64,000 nt of DNA from Splendidivirga corallicola (GTDB lineage: Bacteria; Bacteroidota; Bacteroidia; Cytophagales; Cyclobacteriaceae), in the NCBI GenBank assembly GCA_030442035.1, contig JAUJEA010000008.1:124001-188000 (forward strand). Direction: 5' to 3'. The notes under the pieces were generated by a model. That model saw nothing but the letters and a program-made list of their open reading frames with translations, made no database searches and had not been told where the DNA came from. Shown one piece after another: positions 9,801-19,616 of the stretch (positions within the stretch are counted from its first letter, which is position 1; the number at the start of each line of letters is the position of its first letter). Position numbers and translations under genes: made by a program.

Positions 9801-11297
9801 TCAGGTCAAAATACGCTTAACAACATGGCCATGTACATCTGTTAACCTGTATCTCCTTCCCTGGTGTTTAAAGGTGAGTCTTTCATGATCCACCCCGCAC
9901 AGGTGCATTAATGTCGCATGAAAATCATGGACATGAACAGGATCTTTAATAATGTTGTAACTAAAGTCATCGGTTTGCCCATAAGTAAAACCAGGTTTTA
10001 CACCTGCTCCCGCCATCCACATGGTAAAACATCTCGGGTGATGATCACGACCATAATTGGTTGCTGTTAACTTTCCTTGCGAGTAAACCGTTCGTCCGAA
10101 TTCACCACCCCAGATAACAAGCGTATCTTCCAACAATCCTCTTTGTTTAAGGTCTTTTACCAACGCGGCCGTAGCCTGATCCGTATTTTTGCATTGATTT
10201 TTTATACCTGCCGGTAGTCCTCCATGCTGATCCCAACCCTGATGGTATAGCTGAACAAATTTCACATCTTTTTCGAGCAATTTCCTCGCAAGCAAACAGT
10301 TGGCGGCATAGGTGCCGGGGTCCCGGCTATCCTCACCGTACATCTCATAAATATAATCGGGCTCGTCAGACATATCAGTTGCTTCAGGCACGGATGTTTG
10401 CATCCGGTAGGCCATTTCATATTGCGCTATTCGTGCGTTTATCTCAGGATCTCCGTAACTGTCAAACTGTACCTCATTCAATCTTCTTAGATAATCCAGC
10501 ATCTCTCTCCGATCGGTCCCATCATAGTTATCGGGATTATTTAAATACAATACAGGGTCCTTTCCGGATCTGAACTGCACTCCCTGGTGTCTGGTTGGCA
10601 GAAATCCATTCCCCCACAATCGGGCATATAATGGTTGTCCTCCCGCATTCTTGGAAACCAAAACAATGAATGTGGGTAAGTCCTGATTATCTGAACCCAA
10701 TCCATAACTGAGCCATGCCCCAATGGAAGGTCGTCCAGGTAGCTGATGTCCGGTTTGAAAAAAGGTAATGGCAGGATCATGGTTGATCTGCTCCGTATGC
10801 ATAGACTTGATAAAACACAGATCATCTACTATTTCAGCAGTGTAAGGCATCAACTCGCTTACCCAAGTCCTGCTTTCCCCGTACTGTTTGAAATTAAATA
10901 TGGAAGAAGTCATGGGAAAAGCGGTTTGATCAGCGCTCATTCCGGTAAGCCGCTGCCCTTGCCGTACTGATGCCGGTAAATCCTGTCCATGCAAATCATA
11001 TAATCTTGGTTTGTAATCAAAAGTCTCTAACTGTGATGGTCCACCGCTTTGAAACAAATAAACTATTCTCTTGGCTTTTGGAACAAAATGAGGTAGACCC
11101 GGAAGTCCGTTTAATTCCGAAATCGAATTAGTATCGCTTACAGAAGCAAAGAGTTTTTCCGTACCTAAAAGCGAACCAAGCGCCATCGCCCCCAGCCCCA
11201 GTGAGGTTTTGGTTAAAAATTCCCTTCGATCAATTTGCTTTTCTACTTTCTGAAGATCCTTATTATCAGATCTTACAATATTGTGATGATGGCACAT
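9801..11297 (-). CDS. Tat-exported DUF1501 protein
   Basis: 498 residues of the DUF1501 family, which belongs to the alkaline phosphatase/sulfatase-like superfamily but has no proven reaction. A twin-arginine signal is visible (DRREFLTKTSLGLG, residues 23-36), so the protein is exported folded, possibly with metal bound. Family marks include the VYLFQSGGPSQLETFDYKP stretch near 79, the conserved GGEFGRT box, and DHHPRCFTMWMAGAG near 430. It starts 3 bases after the stop of the PSD1 gene, so the two are almost certainly cotranscribed; the pairing is well known from Planctomycetes and some Bacteroidota. Confidence 0.93.
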   Translation of the reverse strand: MCHHHNIVRSDNKDLQKVEKQIDRREFLTKTSLGLGAMALGSLLGTEKLFASVSDTNSISELNGLPGLPHFVPKAKRIVYLFQSGGPSQLETFDYKPRLYDLHGQDLPASVRQGQRLTGMSADQTAFPMTSSIFNFKQYGESRTWVSELMPYTAEIVDDLCFIKSMHTEQINHDPAITFFQTGHQLPGRPSIGAWLSYGLGSDNQDLPTFIVLVSKNAGGQPLYARLWGNGFLPTRHQGVQFRSGKDPVLYLNNPDNYDGTDRREMLDYLRRLNEVQFDSYGDPEINARIAQYEMAYRMQTSVPEATDMSDEPDYIYEMYGEDSRDPGTYAANCLLARKLLEKDVKFVQLYHQGWDQHGGLPAGIKNQCKNTDQATAALVKDLKQRGLLEDTLVIWGGEFGRTVYSQGKLTATNYGRDHHPRCFTMWMAGAGVKPGFTYGQTDDFSYNIIKDPVHVHDFHATLMHLCGVDHERLTFKHQGRRYRLTDVHGHVVKRILT

Positions 11298-11300
11298 AAT

Positions 11301-14300
11301 CTATCTTTTCATTATTGAGGCGTCAGAATTCATGATAACACTCGCTACGATAGCATTGGCAGCAATGAGGTTTCTGTCCAGGGATCCATCGGTTGTATAT
11401 TCTCCGGTATTCAACCAACCCATTGCCTTATCCGGATTTAGTTTGAATTTAGTGTATTCCTTTTGCTGCAATTCCAAAAGGATGCTCAATTCCTGATCAT
11501 TAGGCATTCTGCCGGTAAGTTTTAAGTAAGCCTGTGAAATACCGGTTTTCATATCAGTATGTCTGGAAATACTTTCTCCCATCACTCTGGACGCTTCCAC
11601 ATAGGTAGGGTCATTGAGCAAGACAAGCGCCTGCAGTGGGGTATTTGTTTTTTGTCTTCTAACTGTGCATTCACTCCTTTCGGGAGCATCAAATGTAGCT
11701 AAGGTGGGATGTGGAACTGATCTTTTCCAAATTGTATACATACTCCTTCTGTACAGTTTATTAGATGTATCGCGATGATAATCATAGCCATTCACCCTCC
11801 AAAGTCCCTTTGGCTGGTAGGGTTTTACACTCTGTCCTCCAATTTTATCATAAAGTAATCCACTGGCCAGCAAAGCATTGTCTCTGATCATTTCCGCGGA
11901 TAATCTGACAGAAGGTCCTCTGGCCAACAGTACGTTTTCTTTATCCAACTCAAGGAGTTCCTCGCTAGCTTTAGAACGCTGTCGGTAAGTTGCCGACATT
12001 ACAATCAGTTTTTGTAACGCTTTTATATCCCAACCAGAATCCATGAATTCAATGGCGAGCCAATCCAGCAGGTCCGGATGGCTTGGAAGTTCTCCCTGGT
12101 TTCCGAAATCCTCAGTTGTTCTGACTATCCCTCTTCCAAAGTAGTTTTGCCAATAGCGATTGACAGTGACCCTGGCCGTCAATGGATGGTCAGGATGCGC
12201 AAGCCATTGAGCAAATCCAATCCTGTTTTTTGGCAGCTCTCCGGGCATTGGTAAAATGCTTTCGGGGGTGTTAGGAAATACTTCTTCACCATAGGCATCG
12301 TATATACCTCTCTTCAATATATAAGTCTTTCTTCTTTCAGACATTTCCTTCATCACCATGATCTCCTTGATATTTTCAACACTATCAGCGTAGATCTTCC
12401 TGGCCTCTTCGATTTCTGATGATGCTATTTTATAGGCATTGGAATAGTTGAAAAGAAAATAAGTTTCGAGCAAGGCCTTTTCCTGTTCAGAAAACCCCTT
12501 GTTCCCTTTGGAAAGGATCTCTTTAAAGCTGGCATGATTGGTAAGTTGTAATATTTCCAACGGTGATAATTCTGAGTTAAAGATCATAAGATCATCAACA
12601 ACAGCTCCACCCATTCCTTTGCCACGCCACCTGGCCCCTACCTGGATTCCGGGTTCTTTTTGCCTTTTGAAATGGATGTCCTTATATAAATTATCATTTT
12701 CAACTTCGGTTTTAAGCTCCTTACCATTCTGATAAATCCTGAAGCCTGACGCGCTGCCTGACCCATCATAAGTTAATATAAAATTCAACCAAACATCTCT
12801 TGGAACTTCCTGTTTTGTATACTCTATAATAGCATTATCGGGAGCATTGTGGGCCATTAATAATTGCAGTCTATTGTTTTTTAATGCCAGATGAAAACCC
12901 TTAAAACAATATAAAGCAGCCCCTTCACCTTTATGAAAGATCACGCCATTTTTTAAATTTTGAGGTATCTTAATATTCAATCCAATACTAAAAGGCTGAC
13001 TTTTCCGGTAGCTACCAATTCCTTGCGTATCGAACCAGGCATCGCCATTGAGAAGAAGTCCATTGCCATTCCTGCCCTTCACAAATTCGGGTTTTTCTTC
13101 CGTTGACCCCTGTTGTTTCATGATCCCCCTTTGTAAAGGATTCAATCTATTGCCTAGCTTCGAGTTTTCCAGTTCAAAATGAGCGATCAAACTCTTTGGA
13201 TAGACCAGGTCAAGGTCTTTCTTATATTTTTCGAGGGCAAGCCATCTTTCAAATGAAGTCCTTTCTTTTAGCCTGGTAGCGTCAATTTTTTCTTCTTTCG
13301 TTGCCACATCGGATTCCAGGAACGCAAGGATTTCCTCCTGTTTCTCAGAGGTAAGCAGCATGGTCGGAACAGGAGTTGCATTGTCGAAGGATATTTGCCC
13401 GGCTTCGTTAACATTGTTGAAAAAACTCGACATTTCATAATAACTCTTCTGAGATATAGGATCATATTTATGATCATGACATTTAGCACAACTTACCGTC
13501 AATGCCATAAACGCCTGACCGGCCGTGTTCACCCTGTTGAGTACATATTCTACGCGGAATTCCTCCGGAACGATCCCACCCTCCATGTTTTGGGGATGAT
13601 TTCGATTGAAAGCAGTAGCCAAAATTTGATCCTTAGTAGGATTGGGAAGCAGGTCTCCTGCGATTTGCCATAAAATAAATTTATCATAAGGCATATTCTC
13701 ATTAAAAGCCTTGATCACCCAGTCCCGCCATGGACTCATATCTCGATACCTGTCCACTGTATATCCATGGGTATCCGCATATCTGGCCAGATCCATCCAA
13801 TCCATAGCCATTTTTTCACCGTAATGAAGAGAATTCAATAACCTATCGACTTGCCTTTCATAGGCATTGGCAGATGTATCATCCAAAAATGCTTTTATTT
13901 CCTTGGGGCTTGGAGGCAGTCCGGTGAGGTCAAACGATACTCTTCTCAAAAGCAATTCTTTTTCAGCTTCAATAGAAGGGCTTAGGTTTTTTGACTCCAG
14001 TTTACTCGCAATAAAATTATCGATAGGGTTTTTAGTCCAGGCAACATTCTTTACTTCAGGTGGGTCTTTTTTCTCTGGTTTAACAAAGGCCCAATGGGGT
14101 TTGTATTCTGCTCCATCCTCAATCCACTTTACCAAGACCGCCTTTTCATAGGCTGAAAGTTTTAAGTTGGACTTTGGTGTGGGCATCAGGTATTCCGGAT
14201 CTTCCGATATAATGCGGTGATAAACTTCACTCCTTTTTAGCTTCCCGGGTGTTATTGCCCTTTTCCCCGGAGAATTGACAAGTTCGCCATAAGCTGACTC

Positions 14301-14513
14301 TTTTAAATCAAGTCGTAAATCCGCTTGTTGTTTCGCTTTATCGGGACCATGGCACAAAAAACATTTGTCTGACAATATCGGTTTAACATCTGCATTAAAA
14401 TCCAGTGTCTTGGGTAATTTATCATAGGCCTCAGCTACTTCTTCCGGCAGTTCCGTGCCACAGGATAGCACTACTACTGATAAAAAAAGTACCAGTTGCA
14501 GTTTATATTTCAT
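11301..14513 (-). CDS. PSD1 cytochrome (DUF1549/DUF1553) with LamG insert
   Basis: A 1070-residue lipoprotein (lipobox VLSC, Cys18). Domains in order: planctomycete-type cytochrome with heme motif CFLCH (51-55); DUF1549 (about 155-360), which contains a second CxxCH, CAKCH at 342-346; a concanavalin/LamG-like domain (about 445-650) suited to glycan binding; and DUF1553 (about 735-1020) with the WLAHPDHPLTARVTVNRYW and CTVRRQKTNTPLQALVLLND boxes. It is the first gene of the unit with the DUF1501 and DUF2231/heme/LRR genes. Such proteins are thought to take part in extracytoplasmic redox or polysaccharide metabolism, but no reaction is established. An AraC regulator is transcribed away from it. 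Confidence 0.94.
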   Translation of the reverse strand: MKYKLQLVLFLSVVVLSCGTELPEEVAEAYDKLPKTLDFNADVKPILSDKCFLCHGPDKAKQQADLRLDLKESAYGELVNSPGKRAITPGKLKRSEVYHRIISEDPEYLMPTPKSNLKLSAYEKAVLVKWIEDGAEYKPHWAFVKPEKKDPPEVKNVAWTKNPIDNFIASKLESKNLSPSIEAEKELLLRRVSFDLTGLPPSPKEIKAFLDDTSANAYERQVDRLLNSLHYGEKMAMDWMDLARYADTHGYTVDRYRDMSPWRDWVIKAFNENMPYDKFILWQIAGDLLPNPTKDQILATAFNRNHPQNMEGGIVPEEFRVEYVLNRVNTAGQAFMALTVSCAKCHDHKYDPISQKSYYEMSSFFNNVNEAGQISFDNATPVPTMLLTSEKQEEILAFLESDVATKEEKIDATRLKERTSFERWLALEKYKKDLDLVYPKSLIAHFELENSKLGNRLNPLQRGIMKQQGSTEEKPEFVKGRNGNGLLLNGDAWFDTQGIGSYRKSQPFSIGLNIKIPQNLKNGVIFHKGEGAALYCFKGFHLALKNNRLQLLMAHNAPDNAIIEYTKQEVPRDVWLNFILTYDGSGSASGFRIYQNGKELKTEVENDNLYKDIHFKRQKEPGIQVGARWRGKGMGGAVVDDLMIFNSELSPLEILQLTNHASFKEILSKGNKGFSEQEKALLETYFLFNYSNAYKIASSEIEEARKIYADSVENIKEIMVMKEMSERRKTYILKRGIYDAYGEEVFPNTPESILPMPGELPKNRIGFAQWLAHPDHPLTARVTVNRYWQNYFGRGIVRTTEDFGNQGELPSHPDLLDWLAIEFMDSGWDIKALQKLIVMSATYRQRSKASEELLELDKENVLLARGPSVRLSAEMIRDNALLASGLLYDKIGGQSVKPYQPKGLWRVNGYDYHRDTSNKLYRRSMYTIWKRSVPHPTLATFDAPERSECTVRRQKTNTPLQALVLLNDPTYVEASRVMGESISRHTDMKTGISQAYLKLTGRMPNDQELSILLELQQKEYTKFKLNPDKAMGWLNTGEYTTDGSLDRNLIAANAIVASVIMNSDASIMKR

Positions 14514-14655
14514 AAGTGAAAGACATACAATGGTCAGTAATCAAAAATATTCAAGTGCCGGATCAAATGAAATATCCAAATCTGACATAGATATGCACAA
14601 ATCCGACTTTTAAATTGAATAATTGATTAATTTTGCCCATAATTGAAAGTCATAA

Positions 14656-15528
14656 ATGTACAAATCTTTAAAATCCATATCACTTTCATTGCTCAACATC
14701 GGTCATGTTCCTCTGGATCATCATTGGGATTTCGACGATGTGATCAGCCCTTTCACCAGGATGTATTACATTGATGGCGGAAATGCCAAAGTCTATCATA
14801 GTGGAAAAGTTTTTGATCTGAAGCCTGGTTATTTATACCTCATACCAAGTTATACTTACAGCCGATACAAATGTGACGACTACATGAGTCAATACTACAT
14901 TAGTTTTTTCGAAGAAATTGGTAACGGGCTTTCCATATATAACCTCAAAGAATTCAGGTATGAGGTTAAGGCTAAAGATCACGATCTTCAAAATTTTAAA
15001 AGGCTGCTGGAATTAAATCCGGATAGAGCTTTGGTCAACGATGATCCGAAAGTTTATGATAATCATCCGACCTTGCTTTCGTTCGAGAAAAGAAATGAGG
15101 ACATGACCGCAGCAGCATTACTTGAAACACAAGGCATCCTGCTTTCCCTTCTGTCCCGATTTGTTTTGGACAAAAACATTGTATCGAACAATGATTCACT
15201 GACCGATCAAAAGATAACGGAAAGTATATACTACATCAATGAGAATTTGGAGAAAGCATTGACGGTTGACATGCTGGCTTCGAAATCTCATTTGAACACC
15301 GATTATTATTCCAGGGCATTTAAGGATTTGTTTGGAATAAGACCTGTTAATTATATACAGGCAAAAAGAATCGAACGTGCTCAGCTTTTACTGGCAACTA
15401 CAACCAATACCATTCCTGAAATAGCAAGTAAGATTGGCCTCTTGAATCTTTCTTATTTTTCTCGTCTATTCAAAAAACATACTGGTAAAAGTCCCGGTGA
15501 ATTCAGAAAACATCAGTGGAAGGTTTGA
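14656..15528 (+). CDS. AraC family regulator
   Basis: 290 residues. The N-terminal part (about 1-130) is a cupin-like sensing domain, with the GKVFDLKPGYLYLIPSYTY strand pattern. The C-terminal 100 residues are two AraC helix-turn-helix motifs, ending in the family signature IASKIGLLNLSYFSRLFKKH and TGKSPGEFRKH. It is divergent from the PSD1/DUF1501/LRR unit with 142 bases between start codons, so it is the natural candidate regulator of that unit, probably in response to a sugar or a glycan fragment. The ligand is not known. Confidence 0.92.
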   Translation: MYKSLKSISLSLLNIGHVPLDHHWDFDDVISPFTRMYYIDGGNAKVYHSGKVFDLKPGYLYLIPSYTYSRYKCDDYMSQYYISFFEEIGNGLSIYNLKEFRYEVKAKDHDLQNFKRLLELNPDRALVNDDPKVYDNHPTLLSFEKRNEDMTAAALLETQGILLSLLSRFVLDKNIVSNNDSLTDQKITESIYYINENLEKALTVDMLASKSHLNTDYYSRAFKDLFGIRPVNYIQAKRIERAQLLLATTTNTIPEIASKIGLLNLSYFSRLFKKHTGKSPGEFRKHQWKV

Positions 15529-15569
15529 ATCGAACGTTAACAAATGTATCCCTATAACTTCTCATAAGG

Positions 15570-15601
15570 AAAAAGCCGATCTGCATCGTATCAGACCGGC
15601 T
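15570..15601 (-). terminator. Intrinsic terminator of the RND efflux operon
   Basis: On the minus strand AGCCGGTCTG pairs with CAGATCGGCT (one G-U pair) around an 8-nt loop, followed by TTTTTCC. It lies 57 bases beyond the stop of the DUF2892 gene, the last gene of the leftward efflux operon, and also sits between it and the convergent AraC gene. Confidence 0.85.
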
Positions 15602-15657
15602 CGTCGTTATGGAAAAAAATATCCAAACCTCATAAAATCAACAATCCAACATATTTC

Positions 15658-15843
15658 TTATTTCTCTACGCCGAGCTTTTTTAGAATGTCATCCATTAAA
15701 CACCATTTGGTCATAGATGATTGCAAAAGATTCACTCCAACAAATGCCGTAAAAAGAAACCAGTATGGACTGACAAAATAACCCAGTATTAAACTTACCA
15801 AAATGAATATACCGGCTATCGCTCTAATCATTCTCTCTCTCAT
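15658..15843 (-). CDS. DUF2892 (YgaP-like) small membrane protein
   Basis: A 61-residue inner-membrane protein of the DUF2892 family: two hydrophobic helices (about 8-24 and 26-42) separated by a tight turn, beginning with the family pattern RMIRAIAGIFIL and ending in a short basic tail. Such proteins often accompany rhodanese, ArsR and metal or sulfur-stress genes. It follows the P-II-like gene by 66 bases in the efflux operon and is followed by the operon terminator. The position suggests a helper role in the same stress response, not proven. Confidence 0.82.
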   Translation of the reverse strand: MRERMIRAIAGIFILVSLILGYFVSPYWFLFTAFVGVNLLQSSMTKWCLMDDILKKLGVEK

Positions 15844-15909
15844 AATCCTAAAAATTTATCTAAAACAGTTAATTAATTTCTTGCTAAGGCGATAGTCAGC
15901 ATCAACTTA

Positions 15910-16233
15910 TCATGATGGTCTACTTATACCTGTATATTGTTCAACCGCCAGTTGGAAAGCATGGAAAGGATAATCACCGTCCATACTTTCATTCAGCTTA
16001 TCAATGCCGTGCATGATAGATGCCGCAGCTTCTTGAGGAACAAAAGCAAAAAGCATTACCGAAAAATCAGGATCCACTTTCCCCCCAAACCAATTCTGCA
16101 TATCAGCTCCTGTTTGCTCACTTTTAATTCCCTTGATATTCATTTCACTATAGATGGGCACATTCGTGTTTTTAAACACATTGCTTAGCTCATCCTTGAA
16201 TGCTTTTCTTCCTAATACAACTATTAGCTTCAT
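15910..16233 (-). CDS. P-II-like / DUF3240-type small regulator
   Basis: 107 residues with a ferredoxin-like beta-alpha-beta layout as in P-II-like proteins: a first strand KLIVVLG, a helix, a second strand ending NIKGIKS, and a late strand VMLFAFVP followed by a helix. It lacks the long T-loop motif of true GlnB. Small P-II-fold proteins (for example DUF3240) are known beside CzcA/CusA-type RND pumps, and this gene lies 110 bases after such a pump in the same operon. It may bind a metal or ligand and tune the pump; that is inference. Confidence 0.6.
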   Translation of the reverse strand: MKLIVVLGRKAFKDELSNVFKNTNVPIYSEMNIKGIKSEQTGADMQNWFGGKVDPDFSVMLFAFVPQEAAASIMHGIDKLNESMDGDYPFHAFQLAVEQYTGISRPS

Positions 16234-16343
16234 TTTCTATCGTTAATTATTGTCAATATTATTTGGGCGTGCTCTACCGGCTGGCAGATGCGGGCTTTTC
16301 ACTGCAATCCCTCATACTTAAGCGATAAAGCTGCCTCAAGCTA

Positions 16344-19300
16344 TCACTGCTCCACACTTGCTCCGTTGCTATGGATGACAAGCTCTTCTTTACGCAATGC
16401 TTTGCTGTCCCTGTTCTCAAATTTCTTCCGCTCCGTGATATAATAGATCAATGGAACAATGATCAGGGTGAGCACCGTAGAAACGATAGAGCCACCCATC
16501 AGAGAGATAGCCAGTCCTTGAAATATAGGATCGAATAGGATTACAAAAGCGCCTATGACCACTGTTCCAGCCGTCAGAAGAATAGGTGTAGTCCTAACAG
16601 CACCGGCCTCAATGACGGCTTGTTTAAATGGGACTTTTTCTTGTAATCGCAGATTGATAAAATCGATCAGTAGTATTGAATTCCTGACCATTATCCCGGC
16701 AAGTGCAATCATTCCGATCATTGATGTCGCCGTAAAAAAGGCCCCAAGTAGCCAGTGACCAACGAGTATGCCAACCAGAGATAACGGCACCGCAAGTAAC
16801 ATGGTAAATGGTACTTTAAAATCCTGGAACCATCCGATGATCAACAGGTAAATGATAATGAGAACCACAGCAAAAGCACTGCCTAAATCCCGAAAAACCT
16901 CATAAGTGATGTGCCATTCTCCATCCCACTTCAGACCAAAATCTTGTTCCAAAAATGGCTGTGAAGTGTAAAACTCCTTCAATTCATATCCTTCAGGCAC
17001 TGTTATTTCCTTCAACTTATCCGAGGCTTCCAGGATAGCATAAACAGGGCTTTCCAACCTTCCGGCCACATCCGCAGTCACATAGATTACCCGTTTCTGA
17101 TTCTTTCTGTAGATACTTTTATCTTGTGTTTGTTTTTCTACCTTAACTAAATCCCCGAGCGATACCATGTTGCCCGAACGACTTCGAATGCTGATCTTTC
17201 TCAGGTCATTGATATTGGTTCTTTCCTGCTCATCCAGTCTAATACGAATTGGCACGCTCTCCACCTCATTCTCCTGGTATAAATAGGAAACATTTTGGCC
17301 GGCCAAAGCACTGCTAAGTGTTTCCGATACTTCATGAGGGGAAACTCCCATCAGCATCGCTCTTTCCTTATCTACATTGAATTTGTATTCAACCTGATCG
17401 TCCTCCACCATCCAATCAACATCTACAACATCTTCAATACCGCCTAACATTTCTTTTACCTGCTTGGCAATTTTTTCCTGCTCAGCTAGATTATCTCCGT
17501 AAATCTCAGCCACAATGGTGGAGATTACCGGTGGCCCTGGTGGCACTTCAACTACCTTTACATTAGCCTGGTATTTTTTAGCGATCAATTGAATCCCCGG
17601 GCGGATCCTTTTGGCAATTTCGTGGCTTTGTTCGGACCTATCTCCCTTAGCCAATAGATTCACTTGAATGTCCGCTATATTTGATCCTCTCCTCAGGTCA
17701 TAGTGTCTCACCAAACCATTAAAATTGATAGGGGCTGATGTTCCAACATAGGCCTGGTAATTTGTTACCTCAGGTTGTTTATTTAAATAGGCTCCTATCT
17801 CTTTCGCTACCACCGCTGTTCTTTCCAAGGTGGTTCCTTCGGGCATGTCAATTACTACCTGAAATTCATTCTTATTGTCAAAAGGCAGCATTTTAACAGG
17901 AACCAATTTGAAATATACCAACAGAAAGGAGGCCATGGTCAGAATGGCAATCGATCCGATAAATGTCCATCGCTTCCATTTAGTCAAAAGCATGGGTTCC
18001 ATGATCCTCTTGTACAAACGATAGATCCTGGTTTCTTCCAGAACGAATACCTTTTCCGGTTTCTTTTCATCATCATGTTTCAGAAAGCGATAAGCCAGCC
18101 AGGGTGTGACAATCAAAGCGACCAGTAATGAAAATATCATGGCCAGTGAAGCGCCAATAGGCATGGGACTCATATAAGGGCCCATTAATCCGGAAACAAA
18201 TATCATCGGCAATACCGCTGCGATGACAGTAAATGTTGCAAGAATTGTCGGATTGCCTATTTCATTGATCGACGCAATGGCTGCCTGTAGAAATGGTCGT
18301 TTCCGCATTTTAAAATGTCTGTGCATATTTTCAGCCACAATGATCGAATCGTCCACCACGATGCCGGTTACAAATACAAGGGCAAAAAGTGTGATACGGT
18401 TGAGCGTATAGCCAAAAATGTAGTAGATAAAGAGTGTCAGGGCGAAGGTGATAGGTACCGAAAGAAATACTACAAAACCACCACGCCATCCCATAGATAG
18501 CGCCACCACAATGGTCACCGCAATAATGGCCCCAACCAAATGAAGTATCAACTCCTGCACTTTGTGAGAAGCTGTTTCCCCATAGTTCCTTGTCACCTCT
18601 ACATTTACTTCCTGTGGCACCAGGTCTTTATCAAGCCGATCAATTTTATCCAGTATGAGGTCGGCTACCTGCATGGCATCGGCACCTTTTCTTTTTGCTA
18701 CAGAGATAGTCACTGCCGGAAATTCTCCATGCTTTCTCATATCTATCTCATGACCACCAAAACCAAAACTAACATATTCTTTGGGCAACTCAGGTCCGTC
18801 AATAATAGCGGCAACCTGACGCAGATAAACGGGCCTATCATGATGTACACCAATGACCAGATTCTCGACATCCTCGGTATTTTTGAGAAATTCACCAGAT
18901 TCGATCAAATACTCTTTATCCATTGATATAAATGAACCGGCGTTCCGTTGTTGATTGGCACTTAAAATATTCTTCCTGATACTATTAGGGTCGACCTGAT
19001 AAGCGGCCATTCTCTCTCTATCCAGTATTACCTGTATTTGCCTGCTCCTGCCCCCGTGAATACGGGTTCTGCTCACTTCCTCTACCTTCTCTATTTCCTG
19101 TGTGAGCTCCTGGGCCATACGCCTGAGTTGAAAATCATCGTAAACTTCACTCCAAAGTGTTAGCCCTAAAACAGGCACATCATCAATGGATCTGGTTTTC
19201 ACTAAAGGAGGCCCTACTCCAACCGGCATTTCATCGGCATGTTTTTGTAATTCGTTATATAATTTGACAATACTTCGCTCTACGTCTTCCCCTACATAAT

Positions 19301-19595
19301 ACCTGACTACCAGAAACGCCTGTCCCTCCATGGATTGTGAATAAACATATTCCACACCCGGAACATCCGCCAGGAACTGTTCCAATGGTTTTACAACTCT
19401 GGATTCAACCTCTTTAGCACTAGCACCAGGATATTCTAAAAAAATGTCTGCTATGGGTACATCAATTTGAGGCTCTTCTTCTTTGGGTGTTAATGTTGCA
19501 CTATATACACCCACGATCATAAAAGCAATCATCAGCAAAGGTGTAAGCTTCGAATTAATGAATTGCTTGGCTATATTTCCTGCTATTCCGCTCAT
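16344..19595 (-). CDS. RND efflux permease (AcrB/HAE1-type)
   Basis: A 1083-residue resistance-nodulation-division inner-membrane pump with 12 predicted helices and two large periplasmic loops. The first helix begins near residue 17. The fourth-helix region VTGIVVDDSIIVAENMHRHF carries the DD pair used for proton relay. The second half repeats the pattern with MIALAGIMVRNSILLIDFIN. The N-terminal LTPKEEEPQIDVP and GPPLVKTRS segments resemble HAE1/hydrophobic-drug pumps in Bacteroidota more than CusA, and I do not see the three-methionine copper signature. It completes a tripartite set with the upstream MFP and TolC genes (21-base gap to MFP). Confidence 0.94.
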   Translation of the reverse strand: MSGIAGNIAKQFINSKLTPLLMIAFMIVGVYSATLTPKEEEPQIDVPIADIFLEYPGASAKEVESRVVKPLEQFLADVPGVEYVYSQSMEGQAFLVVRYYVGEDVERSIVKLYNELQKHADEMPVGVGPPLVKTRSIDDVPVLGLTLWSEVYDDFQLRRMAQELTQEIEKVEEVSRTRIHGGRSRQIQVILDRERMAAYQVDPNSIRKNILSANQQRNAGSFISMDKEYLIESGEFLKNTEDVENLVIGVHHDRPVYLRQVAAIIDGPELPKEYVSFGFGGHEIDMRKHGEFPAVTISVAKRKGADAMQVADLILDKIDRLDKDLVPQEVNVEVTRNYGETASHKVQELILHLVGAIIAVTIVVALSMGWRGGFVVFLSVPITFALTLFIYYIFGYTLNRITLFALVFVTGIVVDDSIIVAENMHRHFKMRKRPFLQAAIASINEIGNPTILATFTVIAAVLPMIFVSGLMGPYMSPMPIGASLAMIFSLLVALIVTPWLAYRFLKHDDEKKPEKVFVLEETRIYRLYKRIMEPMLLTKWKRWTFIGSIAILTMASFLLVYFKLVPVKMLPFDNKNEFQVVIDMPEGTTLERTAVVAKEIGAYLNKQPEVTNYQAYVGTSAPINFNGLVRHYDLRRGSNIADIQVNLLAKGDRSEQSHEIAKRIRPGIQLIAKKYQANVKVVEVPPGPPVISTIVAEIYGDNLAEQEKIAKQVKEMLGGIEDVVDVDWMVEDDQVEYKFNVDKERAMLMGVSPHEVSETLSSALAGQNVSYLYQENEVESVPIRIRLDEQERTNINDLRKISIRSRSGNMVSLGDLVKVEKQTQDKSIYRKNQKRVIYVTADVAGRLESPVYAILEASDKLKEITVPEGYELKEFYTSQPFLEQDFGLKWDGEWHITYEVFRDLGSAFAVVLIIIYLLIIGWFQDFKVPFTMLLAVPLSLVGILVGHWLLGAFFTATSMIGMIALAGIMVRNSILLIDFINLRLQEKVPFKQAVIEAGAVRTTPILLTAGTVVIGAFVILFDPIFQGLAISLMGGSIVSTVLTLIIVPLIYYITERKKFENRDSKALRKEELVIHSNGASVEQ

Positions 19596-19616
19596 TATTT
19601 ACTAACTATTTAACTA

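Noticed and set aside
16344-19595. Specific copper/silver (CusA) assignment for the RND pump
   Set aside because: The three-methionine metal signature was not found, and the overall pattern fits HAE1-type pumps; substrate left open.
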